Positions 9,601-18,867 are shown, counted from the first letter of the stretch. The stretch: DNA of 64,000 nt from Meandrina meandrites (GCA_963693305.1 OY855904.1:32328242-32392241); one strand, 5' to 3'. Notes: generated from the letters alone by a model not told the origin. Made by a program: numbers and translations.

Positions 9601-11557
9601 CAAGCCAAGTCCTCTGAATTCACGTTATTAAATTTAATCAACAATAATTAAATAGAATCCAACGTTATTTAACTTTGAAAGTAACTTCTCATTTAACTTC
9701 TTAAAACACAATCTTCATCGATAGTTTCTGTTCAACGGAATTGACGTCTAATTGCTAAACGCTTGTTTCTTCAAAGAACTTGATCGTTTTCTTTAGTGCT
9801 TCCTATTATAATAATCTATGTTACGTTTGCTCATATTTCAGACTGTCCTCTCCTTGCCTCATCTATAACAAACGGATTTGTAAGTGGAAATGGATCCGTG
9901 GAGGGGTCTCAGCATCAGTTTAGGTGTAGGCAAGGATATCTACTCATTGGAAGAAATACATTGTTCTGTAATCACAAGGGAATATGGAGTGGCTCTGTGC
10001 CTGCTTGCTTAAAAGGTAGTTCTTTAACTGCTTACAACCATTACTGAGAGAACTCCTTCTTTATCGATGGAATTTGAGCCGGGGACTCGATAAATGCGCG
10101 GAAAAGCCCACCTACCGCTGTAAGCTCGTTTACAATTTTGAGCCCTAAAAATGCTCTTGCAGTAGTGTATAAAACAAGTCAAAACATTGCAAATCAACTA
10201 CGTTTTCTGAATTGCGTTCTCTCTTTTAAGAATGCCCCTCTCTGGCCGCAAGTATTGATAACGGTCACAAACATGGCATTGGTTCGGTGGAAGGTTCTTT
10301 GGCTTGGTTCAGCTGTGAAGATGGTTATTCTCTTGTTGGAAATAAGTATTTGTACTGCGATGAGAAGGGACATTGGAACGGCACAACACCAAGTTGTTTT
10401 AAAGGTAAAGTTAAACCAGAACGGTTTTCGTTGTGTTTTGTTTTCTTTTTATCTCTTTTACGCAAAGATTCAACAAAGCTAAGGATCGATTCGCTCATTT
10501 GATCTTCGTACTTTTGACTTTCGAAACGAACTCACCTGTTTTGTCGTGAGATGTCATACTAAATAATTAATAAACATTCTTTACATTTATCCATTTTTTT
10601 TTGTGATCATCAAGACTGTCCTCAAATGAACACTACCTTGGAACATGGGCACATCATTGGCAATGGATCTACATCAGGTGCGGCTTATCGATTTGACTGT
10701 GACGAAGGTTACAGCATCGATGGAGAAGCCACACTGACCTGTAATGAGCACGGGCAATGGAATGGCAGTGTTCCTGTCTGCGCACGAGGTAAAAATAGTG
10801 ACTTACTGTAAACACTTGCTAATTAAGTTCATTCGCTACCATGTAAACAACTGACGCCTGTTAGCGCTTCACCGGCGTAAAGCAGGAGATTGTGGGTTGG
10901 ATACGCGTTCACTGTTCTGCCAAATGTTAACAATTCAATTCCGTCCACCCACACGCGCCTTTGTCTTACCATTTCTTCTTAATGTGATAATGTCGTGAAG
11001 AAAATTTATTGATGATCTGCCTAGAACAGATTTCTAATACGAAAATCTCTTTACCCTGAGAGACAAAGCTTTACATTTAACTTTTAATCATGCATACCAA
11101 AGAGATAGTCCTCTTACTTTGGCAGTCGCAAACATTACGATTTCAATTTCGTTGTACCTCAATTTTTTTCAGGCTGTCTTCAAAGCTGCTGAATTATATA
11201 TACTAAACTCTAGCCTCGCCCACAGTTTGCAAATCAGATCAAATGCATGTGTTTATTAATTAGGCTAATAAATTTTACTTTGAACCAGTTCTTGCAGCTA
11301 AAACGGAAACACAAATGGCCTGGTATGTGTACGCGGCTTCTGGTGCAGGTTCTCTGTTATTCCTTCTTATCGTGGCAGGGCTTTTGGTACTACTATGGCG
11401 CAGACGTCGGTCAAACATGAAACAAGGCAAAAACCCCAGCGCTGGCGAGGGAACAGAGATGAAAACTATGGAAGTGACTTCACCGAAGAAAACTGAAGTC
11501 AAATGCAATTATTTGCCTGTCCGTAAAGATTCTGCTGATTCTCTTGTTGCGGTGTGA
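453..11557 (+). CDS. VWD and 14-sushi transmembrane protein, 3' part (SUSD2/mesh-like)
   Basis: Multi-exon gene, incomplete at its 5' end. Exons read from GT/AG signals and frame continuity: 453-664, 1272-1482, 1753-1878, 2528-2797, 3271-3444, 4057-4233, 4336-4509, 4748-4921, 5369-5542, 6407-6580, 7250-7423, 7640-7813, 7963-8136, 8339-8512, 9251-9424, 9842-10015, 10231-10404, 10615-10788, 11289-11557. The product begins inside a von Willebrand factor D domain (FGDPHMVTLDG). Fourteen four-cysteine sushi/CCP domains follow, then one hydrophobic helix, an RRRR stop-transfer cluster and a tail of about 48 residues ending SLVAV. VWD followed by sushi and a membrane anchor is the layout of SUSD2 and mesh, which are epithelial surface proteins; a role in adhesion or secreted-matrix organisation is inference. 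Fourteen sushi domains is far above the usual one. Introns of 102-863 bp hold mobile elements at 5789-5895 and 6760-7163. All 14 sushi exons keep phase 1 at both ends, so exon gain or loss leaves the frame intact. Confidence 0.85.
1272..1482 (+). CDS. VWD domain exon 2
   Basis: The exon starts in phase 0 after the acceptor at 1270-1271 and ends at AAAG|GTAGAC. It encodes the middle beta-strand region of the VWD domain (LVDVLVNGETVTF onward, ending VPTIFK). The intron before it (665-1271) shows nothing recognisable. Confidence 0.75.
1753..1878 (+). CDS. VWD domain exon 3 (GLLG motif)
   Basis: The acceptor is TTTCCTTTCAG and the donor is T|GTAAGT at 1879. Joined to the previous exon it reads TIFK-ENTTGLLGYWDDSQ, then FLRPDGTFL. 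This is the conserved end of VWD domains in the SUSD2/mesh group (GLLG-x-W, then RPDG-T). Confidence 0.85.
2528..2797 (+). CDS. VWD-to-sushi linker exon
   Basis: The acceptor is TTTCTAG and the donor is CCAG|GTAATT. The split codon gives LWVTRPDESLF, followed by a segment with ALEKEAQDICGDS and CMFDIYTTG. This is the region that follows VWD in SUSD2-like proteins (C-x(6)-C-x-FD). It ends in phase 1, which sets the phase for every sushi exon downstream. Confidence 0.85.
3271..3444 (+). CDS. Sushi domain 1
   Basis: 174-nt exon, phase 1 at both ends. The four cysteines fall in ACVP, FDCNSG, VTCEDG and PACLP. It is the most divergent copy: the conserved Trp is Tyr (VYNGS), although the N-G-S sequon is kept. 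It is therefore probably the ancestral single sushi of the gene. Confidence 0.85.
4057..4233 (+). CDS. Sushi domain 2
   Basis: 177-nt exon after a TTTTTTCTCTTACAG acceptor, one codon longer than the others. Cysteines in ECPP, FVCNDG, VTCTEN and PSCLK; W-N-G-T before the last cysteine. Confidence 0.88.
4336..4509 (+). CDS. Sushi domain 3 (WNAS type)
   Basis: 174-nt exon separated from sushi 2 by only 102 bp. It has ECPILPSSI, SGHVQGS, GYSLVGQ, W-N-A-S-I-P-T-C-L-R. It is closest to domains 7 and 9. Confidence 0.88.
4748..4921 (+). CDS. Sushi domain 4 (WNGS type)
   Basis: 174-nt exon with ECPLLPSSI, FINGRGSVEGS, FRCRQGYSLVG and W-N-G-S-I-P-T-C-L-I. The ending CLI and the WNGS form group it with domains 6, 8 and 10. 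Confidence 0.88.
5369..5542 (+). CDS. Sushi domain 5 (WNAS type)
   Basis: 174-nt exon after TTTTTTAAG. It has ECPQLPSSIP, ANGTGSIHGS, GYSLIGQ and W-N-A-S-V-P-R-C-L-K. The following intron (5543-6406) carries a long hairpin. Confidence 0.87.
5789..5895. repeat. Long hairpin with a GGCC-rich loop (intronic)
   Basis: Intron between sushi 5 and 6. The 23-nt core arms at 5812-5834 and 5850-5872 pair perfectly around a 15-nt loop (GAGGCCGCAGGCCGA). Outer arms AACAATTAGATTAT and ATAATCTAATTGTT extend the stem. TAGTAGAATTCTA occurs just to the right and again near 6264, which may mark the limits of a larger inserted element. The loop resembles that of the hairpin at 28721-28779. Confidence 0.75.
6407..6580 (+). 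CDS. Sushi domain 6 (WNGS type)
   Basis: 174-nt exon with DCPTLPLSIP, GTGSVEGS, FRCNEGYSLVG and W-N-G-S-V-P-I-C-L-I. It belongs to the same subtype as domains 4, 8 and 10. Confidence 0.87.
6760..7163. mobile_element. 404-bp TA-flanked inverted-repeat element, copy 1
   Basis: Intron between sushi 6 and 7. The ends CAGCTATTTCAATCAACG and the complement of CGTTAATTGAAATAGCTG form terminal inverted repeats of about 27 nt (CAGCTATTTCAA(T/C)...GTCGGAT), flanked by TA on both sides. The TA duplication and short inverted repeats are those of Tc1/mariner-type MITEs. The interior has no convincing transposase. A second copy in opposite orientation is at 17361-17763. Confidence 0.8.
7250..7423 (+). CDS. 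Sushi domain 7 (WNAS type)
   Basis: 174-nt exon beginning 86 bp after the MITE. It has DCPRLPSTIQ, VNGSGHVEGS, GYSIVGK and W-N-A-S-I-P-R-C-L-R. Confidence 0.88.
7640..7813 (+). CDS. Sushi domain 8 (WNGS type)
   Basis: 174-nt exon with ECPILPSSIS, INGSGSLEGARYQFSC, GYSLIGV and W-N-G-S-L-P-T-C-L-I. Its donor is A|GTAAGA, so the next split codon is Lys (KCPQ) where the other domains have Glu or Asp. Nearly the same sequence recurs in domain 10. Confidence 0.88.
7963..8136 (+). CDS. Sushi domain 9 (WNAS type)
   Basis: 174-nt exon after TTTTTTCCATATAG, with KCPQLPSTLN, INGTGHVEGA, GYSLVGQ and W-N-A-S-I-P-T-C-L-R. It is close to domains 3 and 7. Confidence 0.88.
8339..8512 (+). CDS. Sushi domain 10 (WNGS type)
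   Basis: 174-nt exon with ECTSLPSYLA, VNGSGSLEGARYQFSC, GYSLIGD and W-N-G-S-L-P-I-C-L-I. It has no internal Met, so simple ATG-based ORF searches miss it. It is almost identical to domain 8. Confidence 0.87.
9251..9424 (+). CDS. Sushi domain 11 (WNAS type)
   Basis: 174-nt exon with ECPVLPLSIR, INGTGSVQGS, GYSLVGE and W-N-A-S-I-P-S-C-L-K. The 738-bp intron before it shows nothing recognisable apart from a short G-rich stretch near 8600. Confidence 0.88.
9842..10015 (+). CDS. Sushi domain 12 (sequon lost)
   Basis: 174-nt exon with DCPLLASSIT, VSGNGSVEGS, GYLLIGR and W-S-G-S-V-P-A-C-L-K. It is the only copy with Ser in place of the Asn after Trp, so the otherwise invariant N-glycosylation site is lost. 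Confidence 0.87.
10231..10404 (+). CDS. Sushi domain 13
   Basis: 174-nt exon after CTCTCTTTTAAG, with ECPSLAASID, HGIGSVEGS, GYSLVGN and W-N-G-T-T-P-S-C-F-K. Confidence 0.87.
10615..10788 (+). CDS. Sushi domain 14
   Basis: 174-nt exon with DCPQMNTTLE, IGNGSTSGA, GYSIDGE and W-N-G-S-V-P-V-C-A-R. It is the last extracellular domain and is divergent in its first third. Confidence 0.87.
10858..10910 (+). repeat. Degenerate tRNA-derived SINE head (tentative)
   Basis: Inside the last intron, TTAGCGCTTCACCGG is followed by GTGGGTTGGATACGC. These resemble the box A and box B of a tRNA promoter at about tRNA spacing. No complete tRNA fold or poly-A tail is present, so I read it as a SINE fragment. 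Confidence 0.3.
11289..11557 (+). CDS. Transmembrane and cytoplasmic exon, stop codon
   Basis: The acceptor TGAACCAG joins in phase 1 to give VLAAKTETQM, then a helix of about 24 residues from WYVYAASGAG to LLVLLW, followed by RRRR. The tail contains YLPV and ends D-S-L-V-A-V, possibly a class II PDZ ligand (inference). TGA is at 11555-11557. Confidence 0.85.
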
Positions 11558-14050
11558 TTTAAATTCTCCTAACGCCGCTCGATCTTTGCCAAAGTTGGAA
11601 GCATGGAAAGGCGTTTGAAGATGCGGGAGAGCGGAAGATCGATATCAGGGAAGATGGTCGAAAAACCAGCAGGGCGTAAAATAATTTAACCTCCACGTCA
11701 GACGTTTCCAGATTAACAACTCGATGCACACTTAGAGGAAACGAGTGTGTAGCTGGAGGACATTGCGAGGGCCTTGAAATCTTGAACATGAAATCTTGAA
11801 ACTGTTCCAAGTAGGGAACTCTTACATTGTAAATTAGTACATAGAATTAAGAATTAAGCACATGTGACCTATCAGTGTACATGCTGCAGGTCGAATTGGT
11901 TTTCAGATTAAATTTGTTTCCAACATAATCTGCTTCTACCCGAAGGTAACACTCTTACAATGACATTAAGCAATTTGAATTAGTTATTAAAAAGAAATCC
12001 CAGTTGATTAAATAAGAGGGTTATCTTGAGGTTTCAAACATATTTAATCTGAAAACCAATGACACTCTCAATATATACAAGTATACTTCGTCAGTAGACA
12101 AAACGATCTGCATAATTAAATGAATTAAACCTGTCGACTCCGGATGAGTAAAAAACTAATAATTTTCATACGCAAAGATCTAGACCTTGATGTACATATT
12201 AAATCTACAAGAGCATGTCAATTCTAAAACATAAAAACGCCGTATTGTTTACCAGCTAAGGTATTAGCACCAGCAAACCTAAGATTTATTTGGAAAGTAG
12301 CCGGGTAGCTGGCGATTTTGCTTCACCTCACCGCTTCGCCGCTTACTCGCGAGCTCATTAACCCAACAAAACCGCCAGCCACGCAGGCTATTTCGAAAGT
12401 TAATGCAAGAATAACAAGACGATTGAGACGAGTAATGTAATTTATATAAGTAAATAGTAACTTATTCAAGATGTGCTATATTGAATTTGGGTGCTCAATG
12501 AGAATATGAAGTCCTTTATCGAGGAACTATGGTTCTGAAACTTTCAGTAACTGTTTATTCAAACTTTGCGGAAATTTTGATACGATAAGCATGTGCCCAT
12601 GTTTTTTGACGTTGGCATGGCAACGCCATAATCATATGTTTGTGTGGCCAAAAATCGTACGAAAAACTGTACGATTCGTACATTTTTTTGACATTTCAAA
12701 CGCATTTTGCCTTGATTTTGCGTTAAAGTCCAAGATTGTGGATCCAAGATGTTTGCTCTAATGACGTCATCTAACGGCACAGCCGACAAAAATTACATTA
12801 CCTTGTAGAGTGAGCAGAGTGCTTTCTACTCAATGCAAAATATTAAAATATGCATTAAATTTAGGGAAGGGTGGGGGGTCCATCTAACCTCCTTCCCCTG
12901 CCCTTGTACCACGGTGAGGGTATGAATTTGCTTGTACGTCCGAGGGCGTAATTGGTAAGTCCCAACTGCTTAGCTTCCAAGAGCTACTAAGCAATTAAGA
13001 ATGTCGGGTCGTCGCCAAATTGACAAGCCATCTAGTAAACCGATTTAAGTTAAAATGATTGATTCGTTGGATTGTGTACAGGGGTTCACTGAAAGTCTTG
13101 AACTGATTGGCAGCCTTGCTCTGTCCGTGGAGATATTAACGAGTGTGTCAGTGTCCCAAAAATACGTTTATTCATTAACCATCTTGGTAAAAAGGTGATT
13201 AATTTGATTCAGCTGAGCGACTTCCTGAGATTAAGTTATTTTTAAAGCTGTTATTGATATTTTTTATGGCCGGCCAAGTCAGTCTTTTCCTGACAAAACA
13301 CTTCTGCCGACACGAAAAACATCCTTGTCTTTTACTGGAAGGCAAATTTATATACATGTTTTCCAGTTGGCTTTGATGTCGCCCACGACGCTTGAGTAGA
13401 ACTTCCTGTTAGAATTACATATTAATTACGCTTGTAAAAAAAGTATGTTTTACGTGCCGCTTGTCTTTTTCGGTTCTAGACATTTGTAAATGAAATATCC
13501 CCAGGAGCCTTCTTTGTTGGCTCCGTCAAGGAAAAAATTGATCTATTTTTTTTCCTGTGCTTTGTCTTTAACTTATTTGAAAGCATAAAGAAAAGATTAA
13601 TAAAGGCAGTTTTTATTGTTTGTATTGTACGTGCTAGTGAATGGTCGTCGTTTTAGATATTTGGAAAAGTATAATGCTTGACCTAATTCAGCCTCGTTCG
13701 TTCTTAAATCACTAGTGACATTTTTGACGATAGCAACGTATTTATCTTTTGCATTTACTCCTGCTTCAATACGTCTTCTCTTTTAATAAATATTCAAGAA
13801 TATTCAGCTTTGGAACTGGCAGCTGACCGACGTTAAACAAACAACATGAACTTTGCCTCGTGATTGGATACGAGATAAATGTGCACAAGAAGGTTACATT
13901 ATTTGCCGGTAATTAAGGATTTGGGCAAATTTAATTTGCTTCTCGATATCGAATGACAGCTTAGGCGTTTAATAATTTAAAGTAAGAATACTTCAGATAA
14001 GGCTGACTTTTCCTCCCATCGCTGCAAACAACGCACTTCAAACGGTGAAC
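11558..14050. other. Intergenic region between sushi gene and first receptor
   Basis: 3' UTR of the sushi gene followed by AT-rich DNA. The only structure I see is the imperfect inverted repeat at 11895-12060. ORFs here are short and have no recognisable motif. Confidence 0.5.
11895..12060. repeat. Inverted repeat downstream of sushi gene
   Basis: ATTGGTTTTCAGATTAAAT (11895-11913) is the exact reverse complement of 12042-12060, with 128 bp between. The pairing continues imperfectly inward. It could be a small MITE or a hairpin in the 3' UTR. Confidence 0.65.
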
Positions 14051-14950
14051 ATGGTTGATGAAGTCTGCAAGACCCGGCTTGAAGAAGTTGCCAAAACGGT
14101 TTATATTGAGAAACAATTCATGTTATCCCTAGATGTATTTTACTTTGTGTTCTCATTCGTGGCAGTGTTTGGAAATCTCCTTGTAATTCGTGCCATATGG
14201 AAAGCCTCGTCGATACCCGCTACTTTAAAGAAGCTACTCTTGAGTCTCGCTGTTTCTGATCTTGCAGTGGGAGTCTTTTTACAACCGATGTATGGAATTA
14301 TCATCGCATTGCAGTTAAAAATGGTGGACAATCAGTTCTTCTGCCCAACTGCACTAACGATACATATATTTTTTACATTTTTACTAGCGGGAGTATCTTT
14401 TCTGACCATCGCTGCAATTGCACTTGACAGACTTCTAGCTGTCTCTTTGCATTTACGTTATCAGGAACTTGTTACCCCAAAACGCGTGGCAATTGCTATA
14501 GCGCTTCTGTGGATGTCTTCCGCTGTTGGAGCTTCCGTGTTTATCTCGCTTTCACACCATAATGTCTTGGTGGCTGTCGTCACCGAAGTCATTGGATTTG
14601 CTGTTACGACCGTTGCCTATTATCGTGTTTTTAAAGTTGTGCGATATCATCAGAATCAAATTCAAAGTCAGAGTCAGGTCCAAAACGAACACACAATGGA
14701 AGCAGTCAGAGTGAAGAAGTCTGCCTTGAATACTTTGTATGTTTATGCTGTTTTCCTCGCGTGTTACCTTCCAATTTTATTTTCCAGTATACTTCTGTTG
14801 GTGGACAACTTTAATATATCATTCCTATTAGCTTATAATTTCTCCGGTTTCTTAGTTTTTCTCAATTCTTCTTTAAATCCATTCGTTTACTGCTGGCGAT
14901 ATCGCGAGATTCGTCAGATTGTGAAAAGCACATTCAGAGGAAAATGCTAG
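14051..14950 (+). CDS. Intronless class A GPCR 1 (subfamily A)
   Basis: 299-residue rhodopsin-like receptor. An upstream in-frame GTG is possible, but the ATG at 14051 puts the conserved N-terminal Cys at residue 6 as in all its neighbours. Seven hydrophobic segments are visible. TM1 has GN 41-42, TM2 SLAVSDLAVG (Asp70), TM3 starts at Cys98 and ends DRL 126-128, TM4 has Trp154, TM6 has CYLP 238-241 and TM7 ends NPFVY 276-280, followed by CWRYREIR. ECL2 is only a few residues (SHHN) and has no Cys. The tail is very short and ends in Cys299. The short ECL2 and small size recall the melanocortin/adenosine/lipid-receptor branch; the ligand is unknown. It is the only subfamily A member on the + strand. 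Confidence 0.95.
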   Translation: MVDEVCKTRLEEVAKTVYIEKQFMLSLDVFYFVFSFVAVFGNLLVIRAIWKASSIPATLKKLLLSLAVSDLAVGVFLQPMYGIIIALQLKMVDNQFFCPTALTIHIFFTFLLAGVSFLTIAAIALDRLLAVSLHLRYQELVTPKRVAIAIALLWMSSAVGASVFISLSHHNVLVAVVTEVIGFAVTTVAYYRVFKVVRYHQNQIQSQSQVQNEHTMEAVRVKKSALNTLYVYAVFLACYLPILFSSILLLVDNFNISFLLAYNFSGFLVFLNSSLNPFVYCWRYREIRQIVKSTFRGKC

Positions 14951-15904
14951 ATGGCTTAAGAATGTAGTCAAAGAAATAAAACGCGATGTTGGTTCTCAGT
15001 TTCAGGAAATAACAGAGCCAGTATTGTTAATAAATAATTGACGTTTCCTCGGCAGCGGAAAACCCCAGAGTGTTTCAAGGACGTAGGTCATCGTTGAAAT
15101 TCAGTTATCTCGAGAACTCACAACCAGGTGAAAAACGCTTTTATTTTATCAAGCTCGCAGAAGTAGTAGTTGGATAGAATGTCATTTAATTTACATCGAT
15201 TCTAAAAATACCATATTCGACCGTCTTCGGCTACGGTCTATAACCATTCACTGATTCTAAAGACTTTCACATTCGTTGTTTATAGAATGACACATTGCGA
15301 AAAAATGTAAAAAAAAGTGGACTGCCGTGGGAAAAATACATGAACTCAGAAACAGGAAGTTTTTCTGAGGCCCACGAAACATTTCAGAAAGAAACACGAA
15401 AACACGAAACATTCCAGAAAGAAACAAAGCAATTTATGCATATCTTATTACGCAAAGAAAGTTTATCGCCATTCAGCGAAGTCACGAAATATCTCACACT
15501 TGACAATTATTGGATAAGCTTGATAATTCCGATAATTATAAGGACTGAGGTTTATGTTATCAGCCGAAGCTGGAGGCTAAATCGCGATTTGACACAAAAC
15601 GAGGCCTTGATATAATAAACACGCAAAACCTGAATTCGGTATTAATTTTTCTTTACACATTTTAAACACTAACGCGTTAGTTATTGGCTAAAATTAACAA
15701 TATTATGGGTTTCGCTTCGGTGATGACAACTTATGCTTTTAAATAGAGTTTTGATATTGCAAGTGTTTGTCGACTAAGGTAGATGCGTAGGTAAAGTCTA
15801 CATACGAGCCTAGTGGCCCATCAGGCCGGAGCTTACCCTGGTTTCTGTAGAGTGAAGCGTATAGAAGGATTTCCAATTGAGTATCGTTTAACTAAAACTA
15901 ATGT

Positions 15905-16170
15905 TATCACATTGGCCAGCCAATCATAAAGGACGCAAACAATCCAGTGAACCAATCAAAACTCGAAGCAAATGCATGCCGCCGGTGCGAAGCGCGGGAA
16001 AATTCGTACGAGCAGATCGCGATTGGTTTTGGTTTTAATCCTGATTGGTTAAGAAAGTGGCGCGAGTTTTATAAACCAATCACTAAGCGCAGTACTACAA
16101 AGCCAAAGCAAACGGGAATTACTCTCGACACTCAAGTGAAAATTGCTCTAATCATAGTTACAGTCAAACC
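15905..16170. repeat. Dispersed repeat-like block (CCAATCA / TGATTGG arms)
   Basis: The block has several CCAATCA and TGATTGG or GATTGGTTTT motifs in opposite orientation around GCGCGGGAAAA. From memory this composition resembles a repeat that is common in coral genomes, but I cannot run a search. An open frame across it has no ATG start and looks incidental. Confidence 0.35.
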
Positions 16171-16949
16171 TATTTATTACAGAAACGAAAGGGACAAGGA
16201 AGATTGCCAGTATTATATAGTTTATCAGTAGAGTTCACTTGAGTTTCAGTCTCTTTCGGACCAAGTGAACCTTCCATAATTTATACGGAGATGCTAGTAA
16301 GGAGAGGTTCGATGTTAATTAATTGTATTAATGTGAATGATAGTACATCTCATTATGGAATATCTGCTTTACAATCTAAGATTAAAAGGGAACCGAGTTA
16401 GAATGAAGAAAGAGATGTACTGTAAATCGTCTTCGAAGGGAGAAGGAAAGTTAAAAGAAATAAAATTACGTTAAAGAAACTTGTATCAATAGTGTTTTAT
16501 TTATAAGTTTGGTTTGCGATTTCGGCAACGTAACTTTCGTGCGCTCCAAGGGCAGTCTATGGAAATTAGACCTTGCTTCCTTGGCCAGTCAGATTGCGAC
16601 TTTAGGGACTTTGGGGGGTTGGGAAATGGGTAAAATATGTCTCAAAATTAAGTCGCACCTCCCCTCCTCTCACAAAGCAAAAGTTAAATTTAGCCCCCCC
16701 CCCCCTCCCACCGCCTCCTCGCCAACTGATAATATTAAGGTCCACTCCATTCCCCTGCATTTTCCCCCCATTGGTTCCCTTATACCTAATTTACGTGTTG
16801 GACGTCTTCCTTTGGCACGAAACGTACTCTGAATGACTCTTGAACATATGTCGATGCAAATGAGACAGACTTACTTCCGAGTTAGGATATTTCGAGTTGG
16901 ATCTCGAGTTAGATTTTAGGTGGATTTTCGAATTGAATTATTTTTGTTC

Positions 16950-17048
16950 AAAATTCCCGTTTGCTTGCGTTTAATTTAGCACCACTCCGGTTTGCTTGTG
17001 GTTAGTTCGACTTCTGTCTGCTTGCGGTTAGCTTTCAATTCTTGGTTA
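16950..17048. repeat. Diverged minisatellite copy (GTTTGCTTG(C/T)GGTTAG)
   Basis: Three degenerate units containing TTTGCTTG-(C/T)-GGTTAG are the reverse complement of the CTAACCGCAAGCAAACC-type units at 50071-50330. It lies immediately beside the CAGTGG element at 17069. Confidence 0.6.
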
Positions 17049-17068
17049 GGGCGACAATATATTAAATA

Positions 17069-18284
17069 CAGTGGAACCCCGTTAATACGGACACCAAGGG
17101 GACAGGCCAAATTGTCGGTATTAACGGGGTGTCCGTATTAAGCGGGGTCTCAGAAAAAAGTCACGGATACATGTTTTCTCGACGCAAAGACGAAGGCAAA
17201 CGTTTTTACAGCAACAAACCGTTGTTCAATTGTACTGTAACTGTAACAGGTAAAAACTGTGAACTCTCTGACTAAAATTGATAGTTTTTACGATACACTC
17301 GAACTAAACTTTAATAAACTCAACAGTGGAATTATTTGACAATGTCGCAACTTTACTATACAGCTATTTCAATTAACGTTGTCGGATTAAATCTTCAAAC
17401 CTACGAGTCAAGACCGAATGGTGCCATGGGTATTTACTGCAATTTGCATATCACCATTGAGGAAATCTACAAGTTTGTATTTTTGCACGTGGAATATTTG
17501 TTTTTCTTTCCGTGAAACCTTTCTTGTATCTTTTCTTTCGCCGTTATGGGGTTTGGATTATTCTTTTTAAATGAAATGAGGCGAAAAAGGATCTTTTCTA
17601 CACATGTCTGAAGAGAAAGGAAACGAAAAACGTCTCGTTTGCTATATCGCTGTATCTCATTAGTATTCAGCACGCGTGGAACACTCCTTCTTCGCCCATA
17701 CTACCTTTCGGTCTTGTCTTTAAGCTTTGAGCTTCAATCCGACAACGTTAATTGAAATAGCTGTATACAAGAAATAAAACGCATTTGAACAACAACAGAA
17801 CGTTTTCTATAAAGTTTCCTTTGTAACTGAAACTCGTAACCGTTCTTAAACTCTACCAACCCATTTGAAAAAGTTGGTAACTTAACTTTGCACGGAAGCT
17901 TTTAGCTTGCGACACAAGCGATAGCTGCAGCGAAAGGCAAAGAAAGTGAAAGGGTCAAACACCGGAAGTCACGCTATTAAGCTTCTCTTTGTAATAAAAT
18001 GGTTTTAACTCTTCGAATTCTGTCATTACTTGACCACGGTAAATAATCGTGACAATGAAAATTCACAATGCACAGAAAAATAGTGTCCGTAAATCGGGGT
18101 TGACAATGTATAAAAGTTTGGGCTCGGGACACGGAAAAGTGTCCGTTGTCCGTATTAACGGGTGTCCGTATTAAGTGGGTTAATTTAAGAGAAAATATAT
18201 GAGGTTTTCGTCGGGACCAACGAAACTGTCCGTAATACCGGGGTGTCCGTATTAAGCGGGTGTCCGTAAAGCGGGGTTCCACTG
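17069..18284. mobile_element. TA-flanked CAGTGG element, 1.2 kb, with a nested MITE
   Basis: The ends CAGTGGAACCCCGTTAATAC and GGGGTTCCACTG (18273-18284) form inverted repeats flanked by TA (17067-17068, 18285-18286). Internal subterminal copies of GTGTCCGTATTAA occur near both ends. CAGTGG termini with a TA target are typical of pogo/Tigger-type (Tc1/mariner superfamily) elements. No intact transposase is seen. The 403-bp element at 17361-17763 is inserted inside it and is therefore younger. Confidence 0.8.
17361..17763. mobile_element. TA-flanked inverted-repeat element, copy 2 (nested)
   Basis: Same family as 6760-7163, in opposite orientation and highly similar throughout. It starts CAGCTATTTCAATTAACG and ends with the matching inverted repeat, with TA on both sides. 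Short open frames in both copies match each other only because the DNA is similar; no transposase motif is visible. Confidence 0.85.
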
Positions 18285-18867
18285 TATATATGCTTTAAAA
18301 AATTGGTTTATCCTCGGTCAGTACCAAATCCACTTCGAAAATTCAACTCGAGATCCTGACTCGAAATCGTGACTTGAACGCGCGCGCGTTTCTGTTGGAA
18401 AGGAAAATTAAAATTAATTTGCTTACAGGTGCATAAAATTGTACGTTTTTGGCTGAGATTCTTTATTGTGTCTGCTAAACATTCACCAAGTTGACTATCG
18501 CTTATAGAAAAAGAGGGCAAGTATACGAAGTGTAATTTATTATTAGATTTCGGCAATTCTTTCGTTTAAGACGAAGCTCTGATCTTGTCTAATCCTACCA
18601 AACAGCATGTTTCTCTAAATTAAGTAACCATATCGGACATCCTTCCATGGCAGGTGTTTTAAGTTCCATTAAGTTCAACTTATGCAACACGTTTTAAACT
18701 AGGTATACGTATGTAAGAAAAAACAATATAAATATATGCAGATAAATTTCTGTGCTTCTTCGGCAACTCAGGGAATATAGTTGGGTGGAAGAAATTATTC
18801 CAAACTTTTGAACTCAACGCATTGACTTTCACTGCATTATTTTGTAAAAGAAATATGGTAATTTTTG

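Larger units (their letters stand above)
14951..17066. other. Intergenic region with repeats
   Basis: Contains a tandem duplication of about 29 bp at 15374-15428 (CGAAACATT(T/C)CAGAAAGAAACA), a dispersed-repeat-like block at about 15905-16170, poly-C and proline-coding low complexity near 16690-16760, and a stretch related to the 50-kb minisatellite at 16950-17048. No supported gene. Confidence 0.5.

Noticed and set aside
16509..16832. 107-codon ORF with a proline run
   Set aside because: The run comes from a C homopolymer, no ATG-supported conserved domain is visible, and the region is low complexity.
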